Source of the DNA: Bacteroidaceae bacterium
GTDB lineage: Bacteria > Bacteroidota > Bacteroidia > Bacteroidales > Bacteroidaceae
Length of the DNA: 44,414 nucleotides
Assembly: GCA_017469925.1 (NCBI GenBank)
Contig: JAFUFK010000007.1
Span: forward strand, 1-44,414
Direction: 5' to 3'
Positions 21,917 to 29,683 of this stretch are shown in pieces. The notes under the pieces are model-generated. The model saw only the letters and a list, made by a program, of their open reading frames with translations. It made no database searches and had not been told where the DNA came from. The stretch's first letter is position 1, and each line of letters starts with the position of its first letter. The position numbers and the translations under genes were made by a program.

Positions 21917-24490
21917 ATGAACACGAGAAACACATGGATGATGGCCGCCGCCATCCTGACCCTTTGCGGCGCGACGAGTGCCAAAGCGCAACGAACCTTA
22001 GTGAGCAAGACCCCGACCCTCGACCCCTCGGCATGGGAGGTCGCAGAGTGGATATCCGCAGCCGACGCCCCCGTCGTTACGGGAAATGTCGATGACCACG
22101 GGCATGGCAGGGCGGCCGACGGGGCTAGTTGGTTCGTTAGTACGGTGGAGAATGAGGCCAAGGTCCGCACGGTTCGGTGGATGACGACGGGCCTGGGCAC
22201 CTACGAGCTCTACGTCAACGGTCAGCGCGTGGGCGACGAGGTGCTGAAGCCCGGCTTCACGCATCCCGAACGTACCAAGCGGTCCTACACGTACGACGTT
22301 ACGCGCCTCTTCGACCGCAAGGCGGGGGCCCGCAATCAACTCGCCGTGGAAGTGACGCCAGGCTGGTGGGCCGACAAGATTGTCACCCCCTGGGGCCACG
22401 ACGGAATGATGGGTCGGAAGTGTGCTTTCCGCGGGGTCCTGGAGGTGGACTACGGCAACGGCAAGCGCCGCCTCTACGGCACCGACCGCGACCATTGGCA
22501 GGCAGGCATTGCAGGACCAGTGACCCACGCGGCCATCTTCGACGGCGAGGAATACGACGCCCGTCGGCCCTTGGGCTACCAGACGCCCGAGCGACTCGCG
22601 CGGCCTGAGCAGAACACCGAGTTCCGCGGCGAAATCCTGCCCTCGGAGGGCGCAGAGATATATCTGCGCGACGACCTGACGCTCAGCCCCCGGCGTGCTT
22701 ACGTCTGGAAGGACGTGACCGAGGCCCGGGAGGGCGAGGCCGGCCGGGTGGTCATCGACCGCGAGTATGCCGATGGCGAGGAAATGCTGCTCCGACAGGG
22801 CGAGACGCTGGTGGTCGATTTCGGACAAAACTGTGCCGCCGTGCCTTCCTTCCTGTTCAAGGCCGCCGAGGGCACGGAGCTGACCTGCCTGCCCGCCGAA
22901 CTGCTGAACGACGGCAACGGGGCCCGGAGCCGAGGCATGGACGGGCCGGAGGGCAGTGTCCACCGCACCAACCTGCGCATCCACCAGACCGGCGTACGGC
23001 TGCGCTATACGTTCCCCGCGGGCGGCGACTACGTCTCGTACCAGCCGCGCCACACCTTCTTCGGCTATCGCTTCGTGTCGCTGACGGCCACCGGCGAGGT
23101 GCGCATCCGCTCGCTGCGCTCTGTCCCCGTCAGCTCTATTACGAAAGAGATGGAGACAGGCCACATCGAGACGGGAAGCCTACTGGTGAACCAACTGATA
23201 AACAATACACTCTGGGGCATGCGCTCGAACTACCTGAGCGTGCCGACCGACTGTCCCCAGCGCAATGAGCGACTGGGCTGGACGGCCGACACGCAGGTCT
23301 TCAGCGAGACGGGTACCTTCTTTGCCCAGACCGACCGCTTCTTCCACAAGTGGATGCGCGACATGCGCGACTCGCAAAGCCCCGTGGGCGGCTTCCCCGG
23401 CGTGGCGCCCTTCGGCCAGTACGGTTGGGAGATGATGCGCGTGGGGTGGGCCGATGCGGGTGTCATCGTACCCTGGACGGTGTGGAAGCAATTTGGTGAT
23501 ACCGATATCATCTGCGAGAACTGGGAGGCTATGACCCGCTACATGCAGCACATTGACCAAACGAACTACAACCACGAGGCCTTGCGCGCAGAGAACGGCA
23601 ACTACCAGTGGGCCGACTGGCTCAGCTATGAACCATTGGAGAGCTGTGGGGGAGGGGCCTTTAAGGACGGCCAGCCGCTGCCCGACGCCGTGGTGTACTG
23701 GAACTTTCTCAGCGCCAGTTATTGGGCGATAGACGCAGGCATGATGGCCGACATGGCTGTGGCTGTAGGGCGTGATGCCAGCCCGTGGCGACTGATGAGG
23801 GAGAAGGCCCGCGACTACCTGCGCACCCACTTCCTCAAGCCCGACGGCACCTTCCAGACCGACATCCTAAACACCATGCAGACACCGGCTCTGTTCCTGC
23901 TGAAGAACCAGCTGGTGGAGGGCGAGGCACGCGAGCGCACCATTGCCCGGCTGCGACAGAACTTCACCGACCACGACAATTGCCTGCAGACGGGATTCCT
24001 CGGCACCAGCATACTCATGCCGACGCTTACCGAATGCGGCCTGACGGACATTGCCTACGAACTCCTCTTCCAGCGCCGCAACCCCAGCTGGCTCTATTCC
24101 ATCGACAACGGGGCAACCACCATCTGGGAACGCTGGAACAGCTATATGGCCGACAAGGGCATGGGGCCGAGGGGCATGAATTCCTTCAACCACTACGCCT
24201 ACGGGTGTGTGTGCCAGTGGCTATGGGAGTCGGTGGCAGGCATTGCGGCCGACCCATGCGAACCGGGCTTCCGACACATCATCATGCGCCCCGTGCCCGA
24301 CCGGCGCCTGGGGCACGTGGAGGCCAGCTACAAGTCGCCCGCCGGACTCATCAAGAGCGCCTGGCGATACGAGGGGCAGCGCTGGCACTGGCGCTTCACC
24401 ATTCCGAAGGGCGTGTGCGCAAGCGTCTTTCTGCCCGGCCAGGCAGAAGCCAAAGAGTATGCGAGCGGGACTCATCAGGTTACTCTATAA
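21917..24490 (+). CDS. Alpha-L-rhamnosidase, GH78
   Basis: 857 residues with a signal peptide (MMAAAILTLCGATSAKAQ). N-terminal beta domains precede an (alpha/alpha)6 catalytic barrel that starts near residue 420. VPTDCPQRNERLGWTAD (442-458) is the GH78 signature, with Glu451 as the likely acid by analogy to characterised enzymes. TTIWERWNSY near 735-744, with Glu738 in the base position, completes the site. A C-terminal beta domain ends the chain. The enzyme should remove terminal alpha-L-rhamnose from pectic or plant glycosides in the periplasm or outside. It has its own consensus promoter and a strong stem-loop downstream, so it is a separate unit from the outer-membrane protein operon. Confidence 0.93.
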   Translation: MNTRNTWMMAAAILTLCGATSAKAQRTLVSKTPTLDPSAWEVAEWISAADAPVVTGNVDDHGHGRAADGASWFVSTVENEAKVRTVRWMTTGLGTYELYVNGQRVGDEVLKPGFTHPERTKRSYTYDVTRLFDRKAGARNQLAVEVTPGWWADKIVTPWGHDGMMGRKCAFRGVLEVDYGNGKRRLYGTDRDHWQAGIAGPVTHAAIFDGEEYDARRPLGYQTPERLARPEQNTEFRGEILPSEGAEIYLRDDLTLSPRRAYVWKDVTEAREGEAGRVVIDREYADGEEMLLRQGETLVVDFGQNCAAVPSFLFKAAEGTELTCLPAELLNDGNGARSRGMDGPEGSVHRTNLRIHQTGVRLRYTFPAGGDYVSYQPRHTFFGYRFVSLTATGEVRIRSLRSVPVSSITKEMETGHIETGSLLVNQLINNTLWGMRSNYLSVPTDCPQRNERLGWTADTQVFSETGTFFAQTDRFFHKWMRDMRDSQSPVGGFPGVAPFGQYGWEMMRVGWADAGVIVPWTVWKQFGDTDIICENWEAMTRYMQHIDQTNYNHEALRAENGNYQWADWLSYEPLESCGGGAFKDGQPLPDAVVYWNFLSASYWAIDAGMMADMAVAVGRDASPWRLMREKARDYLRTHFLKPDGTFQTDILNTMQTPALFLLKNQLVEGEARERTIARLRQNFTDHDNCLQTGFLGTSILMPTLTECGLTDIAYELLFQRRNPSWLYSIDNGATTIWERWNSYMADKGMGPRGMNSFNHYAYGCVCQWLWESVAGIAADPCEPGFRHIIMRPVPDRRLGHVEASYKSPAGLIKSAWRYEGQRWHWRFTIPKGVCASVFLPGQAEAKEYASGTHQVTL

Positions 24491-24494
24491 CGAA

Positions 24495-24519
24495 GGAGGC
24501 ACGGCTAAACCGTGCCTCC
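24495..24519. terminator. Bidirectional terminator between GH78 and acyl-CoA synthetase genes
   Basis: A perfect 10-bp stem: GGAGGCACGG (24495-24504) pairs with CCGTGCCTCC (24510-24519), with a five-base loop. Confidence 0.75.
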
Positions 24520-24546
24520 CTGCTATTCCTTTAATCAAAAGCTGGA

Positions 24547-26220
24547 CTAATCGATGGGATAGTCCATGTACTTAAAGCGGCGGATGCTCTTCTTCGGTGT
24601 CTTCTCGAACTCCTCGTCCATTAGTCGGATGCCCGACAACGAGCAGTAGTTGGGGATGATGAGGTTGAGGTCCTTGCGGTTCTGTTCCATAATCTCCTCA
24701 AGGTCGGCACGCGACAGCGACAATTCCTTCACCTTGTCGGGGTCGGGATAAACGAGGCCGTAGAACTTCTCGCCCTTCTGGATGACTACGCACTCGCCTA
24801 CGAGCGGCAGGCCGACCAGTTTGTCCTCAATCTCCTCGGGATAGACGTTCTGGCCATTGGCCCCGAGGAGCATGTTTTTCGAACGTCCGCGGATGAAGAC
24901 GTTTTGTCCTGCATCCATGACACCGAGGTCGCCCGTGTGGTACCAGCCGTCGGTAAGCGTCTCCTTGGTCAGTTCATCGTTCTTGTAATAACCCAGCATG
25001 ACGTTCATGCCGCGGGCCATAATCTCGCCAGGTACGTGCTGTGGGTCGCTGCTGTTAATCCTCAGTTCCATGCGTGGGGCGGGCCGGCCGCAACTGCCTG
25101 GGACGAAGGTCTTCCAGTCACTGTACGCCAGGATGGGGGAGCACTCCGTCGCACCATAGCCGACGGTGTAGTGGAAGCCGATGTCGTGGAGCACGTCCTC
25201 GACCTCCTTGTTGAGCGCAGAGCCTCCGATAATGACCTCATAGAAGTTGCCGCCGAGGGCATTGGTGAGCCCGTCGCAAATCTTCTTGCGTATGCGGTCG
25301 CCGATGACAGGCGTCATCATAAGGAGCTTCACCTTCGGGTCGTGGAGCTTAGGCAACACGGCCTTGCGCACAACCTTCTCGATGATGAGCGGCACGACAA
25401 TGATGACGCTGGGCCGGATGTCGGCGAGGGCCTTCAGTAGGACGGTGGGGCTGGCTAGCTTCGTAAGGAAGTAGATGTGTGCACCGTTTGAGAAGGCGTA
25501 GATGAAGTCGTAGGCCATGCCGTAGGTGTGAGCCAGAGGGAGCATCGAGAGCATGTTCTTGCCCGGGCCGATGATGTCGCCAATCACCTCGTAGGCGAAC
25601 TGGCGGTTGCTCCACAGCGCACGATAGGGAATCATTACGCCCTTCGAATTTCCCGTTGAGCCAGAGGTGTAGTTAATAATGGCCAGTTCGTCGGGGCTGT
25701 CGTGGTAGTAGTCCTCGATGTGGTGCTTGCGGAAGTTCATAGGAAACTTCTCGCCGAACAGACGGTTTAGGTTTTCGCGGGCAAACACCAGCTTCTCGCT
25801 GCGGCTGACAAATAGGTGGTAGTCGATGATGGACAGGACACCCTCGAGGGCCGGCATTTGGTCGGCATCGAGGTTCTGGTAGATCTTGTCTTCGACGAAT
25901 AGGAGCTTGGCGTCCGAGTGGTTCACGATGTCGTGAATCTGTGCGGGGTGGAACTCGTGCAGAATGGGCACGGCCACTGCCCCGTACGTGGTGATGGCGA
26001 AGAAGGCTGCGCCCCATCGGCTCTGGTTCTTGCCGCAGAGGGCCACCTTGTCGCCGGGCTTCACGCCGCTGTGTTCGAAGAGAATGTGGAGTTTTTCGAT
26101 AATGCGGGCTACGTCTTTATATTGCAAGGTCGATACGCCGTAGTCGGACATCGAGTCGTAGTCCCAGTACTTTTGGATAGCATCCGCTATGAGCTGGTTG
26201 AAACTTCCTGCTGTTTCCAT
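24547..26220 (-). CDS. AMP-binding acyl-CoA synthetase-like enzyme
   Basis: 557 residues. The adenylate-forming signature YTSGSTGNSKG is at 184-194. Other core motifs are YGATECSP (about 355), YHTGDLG (about 433) and the final GRSKNMLLGANGQNVYPEEIE, which includes the hinge. This fits long-chain fatty-acid-CoA ligases or related ANL-family enzymes; the substrate chain cannot be fixed from sequence. An AMP-binding protein this size without a signal peptide is cytoplasmic or peripherally membrane-bound. It has its own promoter, with a perfect 8-bp inverted repeat over the -33 region. The yggS terminator separates it from the operon upstream, so it is independently controlled. Confidence 0.9.
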   Translation of the reverse strand: METAGSFNQLIADAIQKYWDYDSMSDYGVSTLQYKDVARIIEKLHILFEHSGVKPGDKVALCGKNQSRWGAAFFAITTYGAVAVPILHEFHPAQIHDIVNHSDAKLLFVEDKIYQNLDADQMPALEGVLSIIDYHLFVSRSEKLVFARENLNRLFGEKFPMNFRKHHIEDYYHDSPDELAIINYTSGSTGNSKGVMIPYRALWSNRQFAYEVIGDIIGPGKNMLSMLPLAHTYGMAYDFIYAFSNGAHIYFLTKLASPTVLLKALADIRPSVIIVVPLIIEKVVRKAVLPKLHDPKVKLLMMTPVIGDRIRKKICDGLTNALGGNFYEVIIGGSALNKEVEDVLHDIGFHYTVGYGATECSPILAYSDWKTFVPGSCGRPAPRMELRINSSDPQHVPGEIMARGMNVMLGYYKNDELTKETLTDGWYHTGDLGVMDAGQNVFIRGRSKNMLLGANGQNVYPEEIEDKLVGLPLVGECVVIQKGEKFYGLVYPDPDKVKELSLSRADLEEIMEQNRKDLNLIIPNYCSLSGIRLMDEEFEKTPKKSIRRFKYMDYPID

Positions 26221-26264
26221 GTATTTTTCCTAAGTGTTAATTGCGCGTTTCTATTAAATCTGTG

Positions 26265-26306
26265 CAAAGTTACAATAAAGTTGGCACACTTGCAAGAAAA
26301 GTGTGC
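26265..26306 (-). promoter_or_regulatory. Promoter with overlapping operator-like inverted repeat
   Basis: On the minus strand the -7 box TAACTTTG is at 26265-26272 and a CTTG -33 box is about 20 bases upstream. The inverted repeat GCACACTT (26284-26291) / AAGTGTGC (26299-26306) is perfect, with a seven-base spacer that contains the -33 box. It looks like the site of a repressor for the acyl-CoA synthetase gene. Confidence 0.6.
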
Positions 26307-26309
26307 AAT

Positions 26310-26348
26310 AAAAATCCCTTCTTATGCCTGATTGGGTCATAAGAAGGG
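26310..26348 (-). terminator. Terminator of the yggS operon
   Basis: CCCTTCTTATG (26316-26326) and CATAAGAAGGG (26338-26348) form a perfect 11-bp stem. On the minus strand the stem is followed by ATTTTTA. It separates yggS from the promoter of the synthetase gene. Confidence 0.85.
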
Positions 26349-26384
26349 TTATTTGGGACAAAGGGGAACTGCGTTTTGGACCTC

Positions 26385-27050
26385 TTAAGGGAGTCGGTGA
26401 CCAAAAATCTTGCTGCCGATGCGTATCATCGTCGTACCATGCCGAAGGGCAACAGGGTAGTCATCCGACATACCCCAGGAACACTCACAGAATGAGGGGA
26501 GACTGTTAAAATAGATATTGCGTGCATGAAGGAAAAATTTGCGAGCGAGCTCAAACTCCTGAGCTATCTGCTCCTCATCGTCAGTCAGTGAGGCCATACA
26601 CATGATACCGCGAATCTCAGCCCCTGTCATCTGTCGCCATTCGCCGTCGTGCAGGAACTTCTCGGCCTCCTCTATAGAGAAGCCGAACTTTGTCTCCTCC
26701 TGGGCTACATGCAATTGGAGCAGGCAGGGAATCCTGCGCCCATACTTCAGTCCTTGCCGACTGACCTCAGCCAGCAATCGAGGCGTGTCGATGGCGTGGA
26801 TGAGGCTGACGTATGGTGCCAGATACTTCACCTTGTTGGTCTGCAAGTGCCCGATGAAGTGCCACTCGATGTCCTTGGGCAAGCGGTCGTGCTTGCGCTG
26901 GAGCTCTTGCACATGACTTTCACCAAACACCCGCTGGCCCGCTTCGTAGGCTTCCATGATGGCCTCCTCGGGGTGGAACTTCGAGACGGCCACCAGCCTG
27001 ACGCCTTCGGGCAACTCGGCCGTTATCGACCTGATTTCGTCTTGTATCAT
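26385..27050 (-). CDS. yggS: YggS-family pyridoxal phosphate-binding protein
   Basis: 221 residues. VAVSKFHP (about 19-26) carries the PLP lysine (Lys24). FGESHVQE, WHFIGHLQTNKVK (about 63-75) and the final GMSDDYPVALRHGTTMIRIGSKIFG are the family hallmarks. The protein is the cytoplasmic PLP carrier and homeostasis protein of the YggS/PROSC group, with no known catalytic reaction. It is the last gene of a minus-strand operon, 21 bases after the DUF4494 gene, with a strong terminator after it. Length is normal for the family. Confidence 0.95.
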   Translation of the reverse strand: MIQDEIRSITAELPEGVRLVAVSKFHPEEAIMEAYEAGQRVFGESHVQELQRKHDRLPKDIEWHFIGHLQTNKVKYLAPYVSLIHAIDTPRLLAEVSRQGLKYGRRIPCLLQLHVAQEETKFGFSIEEAEKFLHDGEWRQMTGAEIRGIMCMASLTDDEEQIAQEFELARKFFLHARNIYFNSLPSFCECSWGMSDDYPVALRHGTTMIRIGSKIFGHRLP

Positions 27051-27071
27051 AATGCCTTCAGCCGTTAGCCC

Positions 27072-27512
27072 TTAGTCTTTCTTCTCATAGTGGAAGACGT
27101 CGAGAATGGCGGTCTCCGTCATCGACGTCAGATCCCAGTCGCCCATCGTGCCTTTCATGCCTTTCTCCAGGTTGGCGACGGCCGTCTTCAGGTCGCGGGC
27201 CTGTACGAGCATCGTTGCCGAGGTGCGCTTCTCTACGGCCGTCTTCTCGTCGAGCGTGATGAAGGCCACCTTGGCCTTGTACCAGCGGTCGTCGTTGGCG
27301 TCGGCCGATTCCATTAGTTCGGCCACCTTCGACTTCTTGATGTCGGCCACCTCGTACTCGCCGCTCAGGTAGGGCTCCACTTCCTCCAAGAAGCGGCGCT
27401 CGGCCTCGGTAAACGTCAGGGCGTCAACCATGTACGCCTCAGTCACTCGCTTAATCTTTCCGTCCTCCATCGTCTTGTCGTAACGGATCTTACATTCAAA
27501 CCATTGTGCCAT
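27072..27512 (-). CDS. DUF4494-family protein
   Basis: 146 residues, soluble, no signal peptide. The segments WFECKIRYDKTMEDGKIKRVTEAYMVDALTFTEAE and ILDVFHYEKKD are typical of DUF4494 proteins of Bacteroidetes. Function is unknown. The spacer to the upstream gene (27520-27567) is a run of six eight-base repeats, NNGTTTAA-like, one of the short-repeat spacers noted below. It lies between YgiQ and YggS in one transcription unit. Confidence 0.88.
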   Translation of the reverse strand: MAQWFECKIRYDKTMEDGKIKRVTEAYMVDALTFTEAERRFLEEVEPYLSGEYEVADIKKSKVAELMESADANDDRWYKAKVAFITLDEKTAVEKRTSATMLVQARDLKTAVANLEKGMKGTMGDWDLTSMTETAILDVFHYEKKD

Positions 27513-27519
27513 GTTATAA

Positions 27520-27567
27520 GTGTTTAAGAGTTTAACCGTTTATGTTTTTAATCGCTTAGGGGTTTAG
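27520..27567. repeat. Octamer repeat spacer between DUF4494 and ygiQ
   Basis: Six eight-base units read GTGTTTAA, GAGTTTAA, CCGTTTAT, GTTTTTAA, TCGCTTAG, GGGTTTAG on the plus strand. The stop codon of ygiQ (27564-27566) falls inside the last unit. Confidence 0.65.
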
Positions 27568-29372
27568 TCAAAGAAGTATTGCTTCTGGCGCCGTTTCTCC
27601 TCGGGGCTTTTGGCGGAGAATACGGGCTCGAGCGTATAGGGGTGGTAGCCTGTGGCCCACGTCTCGGTCGAGACGGTCATGGGCGTCGGCGTGAAGTCCT
27701 GCACCTGCTCCAAATGCAACCCCAGGTGGCGCACCTGGTCGGCCAGTCGGGCCATATCGGCTTCGCGGCAGCCCGGGTGGCTGCTGATGAAGTAGGGCAC
27801 GATTTGCTGGCGGAGGCCCTCGCGCTGGCAGATGCGGTCGAACTGGGACTTGAACTCGTGGAACAGCCGGAACGAGGGCTTGCGCATCAACTGGAGGACG
27901 TGGTCCTCGGTATGTTCGGGGGCCACCTTCAGCCGGCCACTGACGTGCTGCGTGATGAGTTCGTGGGTATAGTCGCGTGCCGCACGGTTGAGGCTGTCGT
28001 CCTTCCAGTCGTGGAGCAACAGGTCGTAGCGCACACCGCTGCCGATGAAGCTCTTCTTTACGCCCGGTATCTTATCCACCGCCCTGTAGATGTCGAGCAG
28101 CGGCTGGTGGTCGCCTTTGAGGTTGGGGCACACGCGAGGGTGGATGCACGAGGGGCGCTTGCAGCGTTCGCACTGGCTCTTTTCCCTTCCCTCCATCCGG
28201 TACATGTTGGCCGACGGACCGCCCAGGTCGCTGATGTACCCGCGGAAGTCGGGCATCTCCGTCACCTTCAGGACTTCGCGCAGGATGCTCTCCCGCGAGC
28301 GGCTCATGATGAACTTGCCCTGATGGGCCGAGATGGTGCAGAAGGCACAGCCGCCGAAACATCCCCGATGGAGGCATACCGAGTGGCGAATCATCTCGTA
28401 GGCTGGTATGCGCTTGCCCTTGTACTTGGGGTGCGGCATGCGTGTGTAGGGAAGGTCGAACGAGTGGTCCAGCTCCTCCGTCGTCATCGGCGGGTAGGGT
28501 GGTGCGACGACGACATACTGGTCGCCCACCTGTTGCACCAGCGTCTGGGCATGCAGACGGTTGCTCTCCTCCTCGATGTGACGGAAGTTCTCGGCCTGCT
28601 TGCGCCCATCCCTTAAGCACGCTTCGTGAGGGTGTAAGAGGAAATATGAGGTAGAAGACCGGAGATGAGAGGTGAGTACAACTGTCTGCGGCATTTGTTC
28701 TCCTTCCAGAATGGCCTTGCGGAAGGCCTCGCGTCCGATGCAGGCCTCGCCCGTCTCGTCGTAGGAGAGCGCTGGGTCGTAGCTGTCAATCAGGTCGGTC
28801 AGCCTGCGAGCTATCTCCAGCGTGGGCTTTTCGCCCATGCCATAGACGATGCAGTCGGCTTCGGAGGGCAGCAGTATGCTGGGCAAAAGACGGTCTTGCC
28901 AATAGTCGTAGTGGGTCAGGCGACGTAGGCTGGCCTCGATGCCTCCCAGGACGATGGGCACGTCAGGGTAGAGTCGGCGCAGTATTTGGCTATAGACAAT
29001 GGTGGGGTATTCCGGGCGCATGTCGTGACGTCCGTCTGGCGAGTAGGCATCCTCGCTGCGCAGGCGACGTGCGGCCGTATATTTGTTCACCATAGAGTCC
29101 ATGCAACCTGGGGATATGCCGAACCACAGGCGGGGGCGTCCCAGACGACGGAAGTCGCGCAGGTCGCCATGCCAGTCGGGCTGTGGGACAATGGCCACGC
29201 GCAGTCCCTCAGCCTCGAGCAGACGGCCGATGACAGCCACGCCGAACGACGGATGATCGACATATGCATCACCCGACATCAGTATGACGTCGGCTCTGTC
29301 CCATCCGCGCAGTTCCATTTCGCGTCGCGTCGTGGGAAGCCAGTTTTCGATGTTAGGCTTTGTCCCAGTCAA
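27564..29372 (-). CDS. ygiQ: YgiQ-family radical SAM protein
   Basis: 602 residues. The radical-SAM cluster motif is RGCFGGCAFC (Cys338, Cys342, Cys345), preceded by VCLHRG. A second conserved cysteine set follows (CERCKRPSCIHPRVCP), typical of YgiQ. It should bind at least one 4Fe-4S cluster and S-adenosylmethionine; the reaction is not known. A stretch of about 15 residues (234-248, TSHLRSSTSYFLLHP), encoded at 28629-28673, appears inserted between TVVL and HEACLRD compared with the YgiQ pattern I recall. Its DNA resembles the TCACCTCTCA-type repeats found in gene spacers here. The frame stays open, so the protein is probably still made. It overlaps the preceding gene by 20 bases. Confidence 0.92.
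   Translation of the reverse strand: MTGTKPNIENWLPTTRREMELRGWDRADVILMSGDAYVDHPSFGVAVIGRLLEAEGLRVAIVPQPDWHGDLRDFRRLGRPRLWFGISPGCMDSMVNKYTAARRLRSEDAYSPDGRHDMRPEYPTIVYSQILRRLYPDVPIVLGGIEASLRRLTHYDYWQDRLLPSILLPSEADCIVYGMGEKPTLEIARRLTDLIDSYDPALSYDETGEACIGREAFRKAILEGEQMPQTVVLTSHLRSSTSYFLLHPHEACLRDGRKQAENFRHIEEESNRLHAQTLVQQVGDQYVVVAPPYPPMTTEELDHSFDLPYTRMPHPKYKGKRIPAYEMIRHSVCLHRGCFGGCAFCTISAHQGKFIMSRSRESILREVLKVTEMPDFRGYISDLGGPSANMYRMEGREKSQCERCKRPSCIHPRVCPNLKGDHQPLLDIYRAVDKIPGVKKSFIGSGVRYDLLLHDWKDDSLNRAARDYTHELITQHVSGRLKVAPEHTEDHVLQLMRKPSFRLFHEFKSQFDRICQREGLRQQIVPYFISSHPGCREADMARLADQVRHLGLHLEQVQDFTPTPMTVSTETWATGYHPYTLEPVFSAKSPEEKRRQKQYFFD
28629..28673 (-). repeat. Probable in-frame repeat insertion inside ygiQ
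   Basis: On the plus strand the segment contains GATGAGAGGTGAG, close to the GGTGAGA heptamers at 40737-40806. It encodes about 15 residues absent, to my memory, from YgiQ relatives. No stop or frameshift results. Confidence 0.5.
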
Positions 29373-29640
29373 GATAGAGTAGAATGAGTTGGTGGAGGCC
29401 GTGCGCCTTCATGTTATCGTGGAAGAGCACCTGTTGGCAGAGGTCGAGCAACTCGGGGTCATCGGCATGGTGGGCAAGCAGGGCTCGGGCGTTGAGGCGG
29501 AGTTTCTGGAGTACGGCGTCATCGACGATGCCGTTGCTGTCGAGCAGGTTGGACAGGAGGGAATAACGATTGAGCGTCCGAAGGTGGGCGTCGCTGACGT
29601 CGATGGTGCGGGTGCCGGAGAGGTTGGTTGTAATGGTCAT
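29353..29640 (-). CDS. Small unknown protein upstream of ygiQ
   Basis: 95 residues, soluble, largely helical after an N-terminal strand (MTITTNLSGTRTIDVSD). It reads like a small helical bundle (LRTLNRYSLLSNLLDSNG, LQKLRLNARALLAHHADDPELLDLCQQVLFH). The gene overlaps ygiQ by 20 bases and so is translationally linked to it. It is preceded by a short-repeat spacer. No family is recognised. Confidence 0.65.
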   Translation of the reverse strand: MTITTNLSGTRTIDVSDAHLRTLNRYSLLSNLLDSNGIVDDAVLQKLRLNARALLAHHADDPELLDLCQQVLFHDNMKAHGLHQLILLYLDWDKA

Positions 29641-29646
29641 ATGTGG

Positions 29647-29683
29647 GGTAAAAGGTTAATTGTTTTATGGCTTAAGGGTTAAG
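29647..29683. repeat. Short-repeat spacer between two operon genes
   Basis: GGTAAAA, GGTTAAT, TGTTTTAT, GGCTTAAG and GGTTAAG follow one another on the plus strand, filling most of the gap 29641-29671 and overlapping the end of the amidase/golvesin gene. Confidence 0.55.
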
